DNA from: Tragulus kanchil
Taxonomy: Eukaryota; Chordata; Mammalia; Artiodactyla; Tragulidae
Assembly: GCA_022376925.1 (NCBI GenBank)
Contig: JAIOJX010000031.1
Location: 140,200,854-140,264,853 of the forward strand
Length of the DNA stretch: 64,000 bases
Direction: 5' to 3'
Shown: positions 63,206 through 64,000 of the stretch, piece by piece
How positions within the stretch are numbered: position 1 is the first letter of the stretch
Layout of the letters: the number at the start of each line of letters is the position of its first letter
Notes under the pieces: model-generated
What the model saw: the letters and a program-made list of their open reading frames with translations, nothing else
Databases searched by the model: none
What the model was told of the DNA's origin: nothing
Position numbers and translations under genes: made by a program

Positions 63206-63530
63206 TTTTTTTTTTTTTTTATTCATTTTTTGGCTGTGCTGGGTGTTCATTGATGCGTGAGGGCTCTTCTCTAGTTGTGGAGAGCAGGCTTCTCAGTGTA
63301 GTGGCTTCTCTTGTTGCAGAGGAAGGGCTTTAGGGTACATGGGCTTTAGTAGTCACGGCACATGGGCTCAATAGTTGCAACTCTGAGGCTCTAGAGCACA
63401 GGTTCAATAGTTGTGGCACCTGGGCTTTGTTGCTCAGCAGCATGTGGAATCTTCCCAGATCAGGGATTGAACCCGTATCTCCTGCACTGGCAGGCGAATT
63501 TTTTTACCACTGAGCTACCAAGGAAGCCTA
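63206..63530 (-). mobile_element. Long tRNA-Glu SINE (CHR-2-like)
   Basis: Reverse SINE with poly(T) start. Likely imperfect target-site duplication 'tatta(c/t)c(c/a)ctgttttt' on both sides. Confidence 0.85.
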
Positions 63531-64000
63531 TTATCACTGTTTTTTAACTTTTTTTTTTTTAATTTTAGCTTTTCTCATCAGTAGTAGTCGTTTAATATGC
63601 CTCGAACATATTAACCTTCTCATGAATAATTCCACCTAATTTTAACTTTAATTTGTATTGTAAAATCTTCCTGGCAGTATTGAGAGTTAAAATTCTCTAA
63701 AATGGACTTTAAAGGGCCTTACTTTTTTATTTTGCTTTGACTTTATTCTTAGCAGTATCACTTTAACTCTCATCTTTGAGTTTCTTTGCAGGGTTTCCGT
63801 TCCATGTTGTTTTTTCTTGGAAACTATAAGGAAGTAGAGCTTCATTTTCATTTACTAAAAACCTAAAAGGGTAACTGCAGAGTGGATTTCAAAATTTAGT
63901 CTTTCTTTTCCTATGTTTTGAGTAAACTTTATTTTCGCTTGGCTTGGCTACGTTTTTGGGGAATAAACCTGGTGGTTAGTGGTGATTTTTTTGAGTTTTG

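Larger units (their letters stand above)
60585..63550 (-). mobile_element. Old L1 (L1M-like) with four nested SINEs
   Basis: Reverse L1 blocks at 60585-60690 (again at 61724-61829), 62130-62340, 62525-62700, 62858-63205. Key matches are 'accctcaccacagtcaagat', 'tttggctattgcaaataaag' and 'cctgccagcagtgtatgtga'. Non-coding remnant. Confidence 0.6.

Overview
The window is nuclear DNA of a ruminant mammal. The evidence is the density of ruminant retroposons: BovB LINE 3' ends, Bov-tA and Bov-A SINEs, tRNA-Glu-derived SINEs with the 'ttccctggtggtccagtgg' head, and the ruminant L1 3' end. No canonical Bov-A2 dimer was recognised, so a basal ruminant is possible, but the species cannot be fixed from this sequence. 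There are no bacterial or viral genes, CRISPR arrays or operons.

Layout. Positions 1 to about 47.7 kb are intergenic: nested LINEs and SINEs, MIR and L2 remnants, one MLT1 LTR, two hAT transposon remnants and ERV-LTR-like pieces, separated by sequence with no recognisable feature. A CpG island starts near 47.8 kb. It carries the promoter and first coding exon of TENT4B (PAPD5), the non-canonical poly(A) polymerase of the TRAMP-like nuclear RNA surveillance machinery. Only the N-terminal 208 codons plus two bases lie here. The nucleotidyltransferase domain is encoded by exons beyond the window, and 50.5-64.0 kb is intron 1. In human the neighbour upstream is HEATR3, on the same strand, which fits a gene-poor 48 kb lead-in.

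The dominant structural signal is not biological in appearance. Sixteen direct tandem duplications of 1079-1282 bp (most 1.08-1.18 kb), plus one of 502 bp, run through the window. They add about 18.6 kb, or 29% of its length. Copies are almost identical, and the differences cluster at the outer edge of one copy, often as single-base losses in homopolymers. Breakpoints ignore repeat and gene boundaries. This looks like contig ends that overlap but were joined without merging. It gives TENT4B exon 1 two full copies and one partial copy; only the middle copy (49914-50539) has an open frame and an intact splice donor. The 502 bp duplication differs: both breakpoints fall at the same place in two parallel SINEs and the middle SINE is a chimera, as expected from unequal crossing-over.

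No previously undescribed genetic system was found. The best leads are the duplication artefact, the chimeric SINE, a SINE family with two alternative 3' tails (one G-quadruplex-prone), a poly(A)-tailed retroposed LTR fragment, and triplet repeats in the TENT4B 5' leader.
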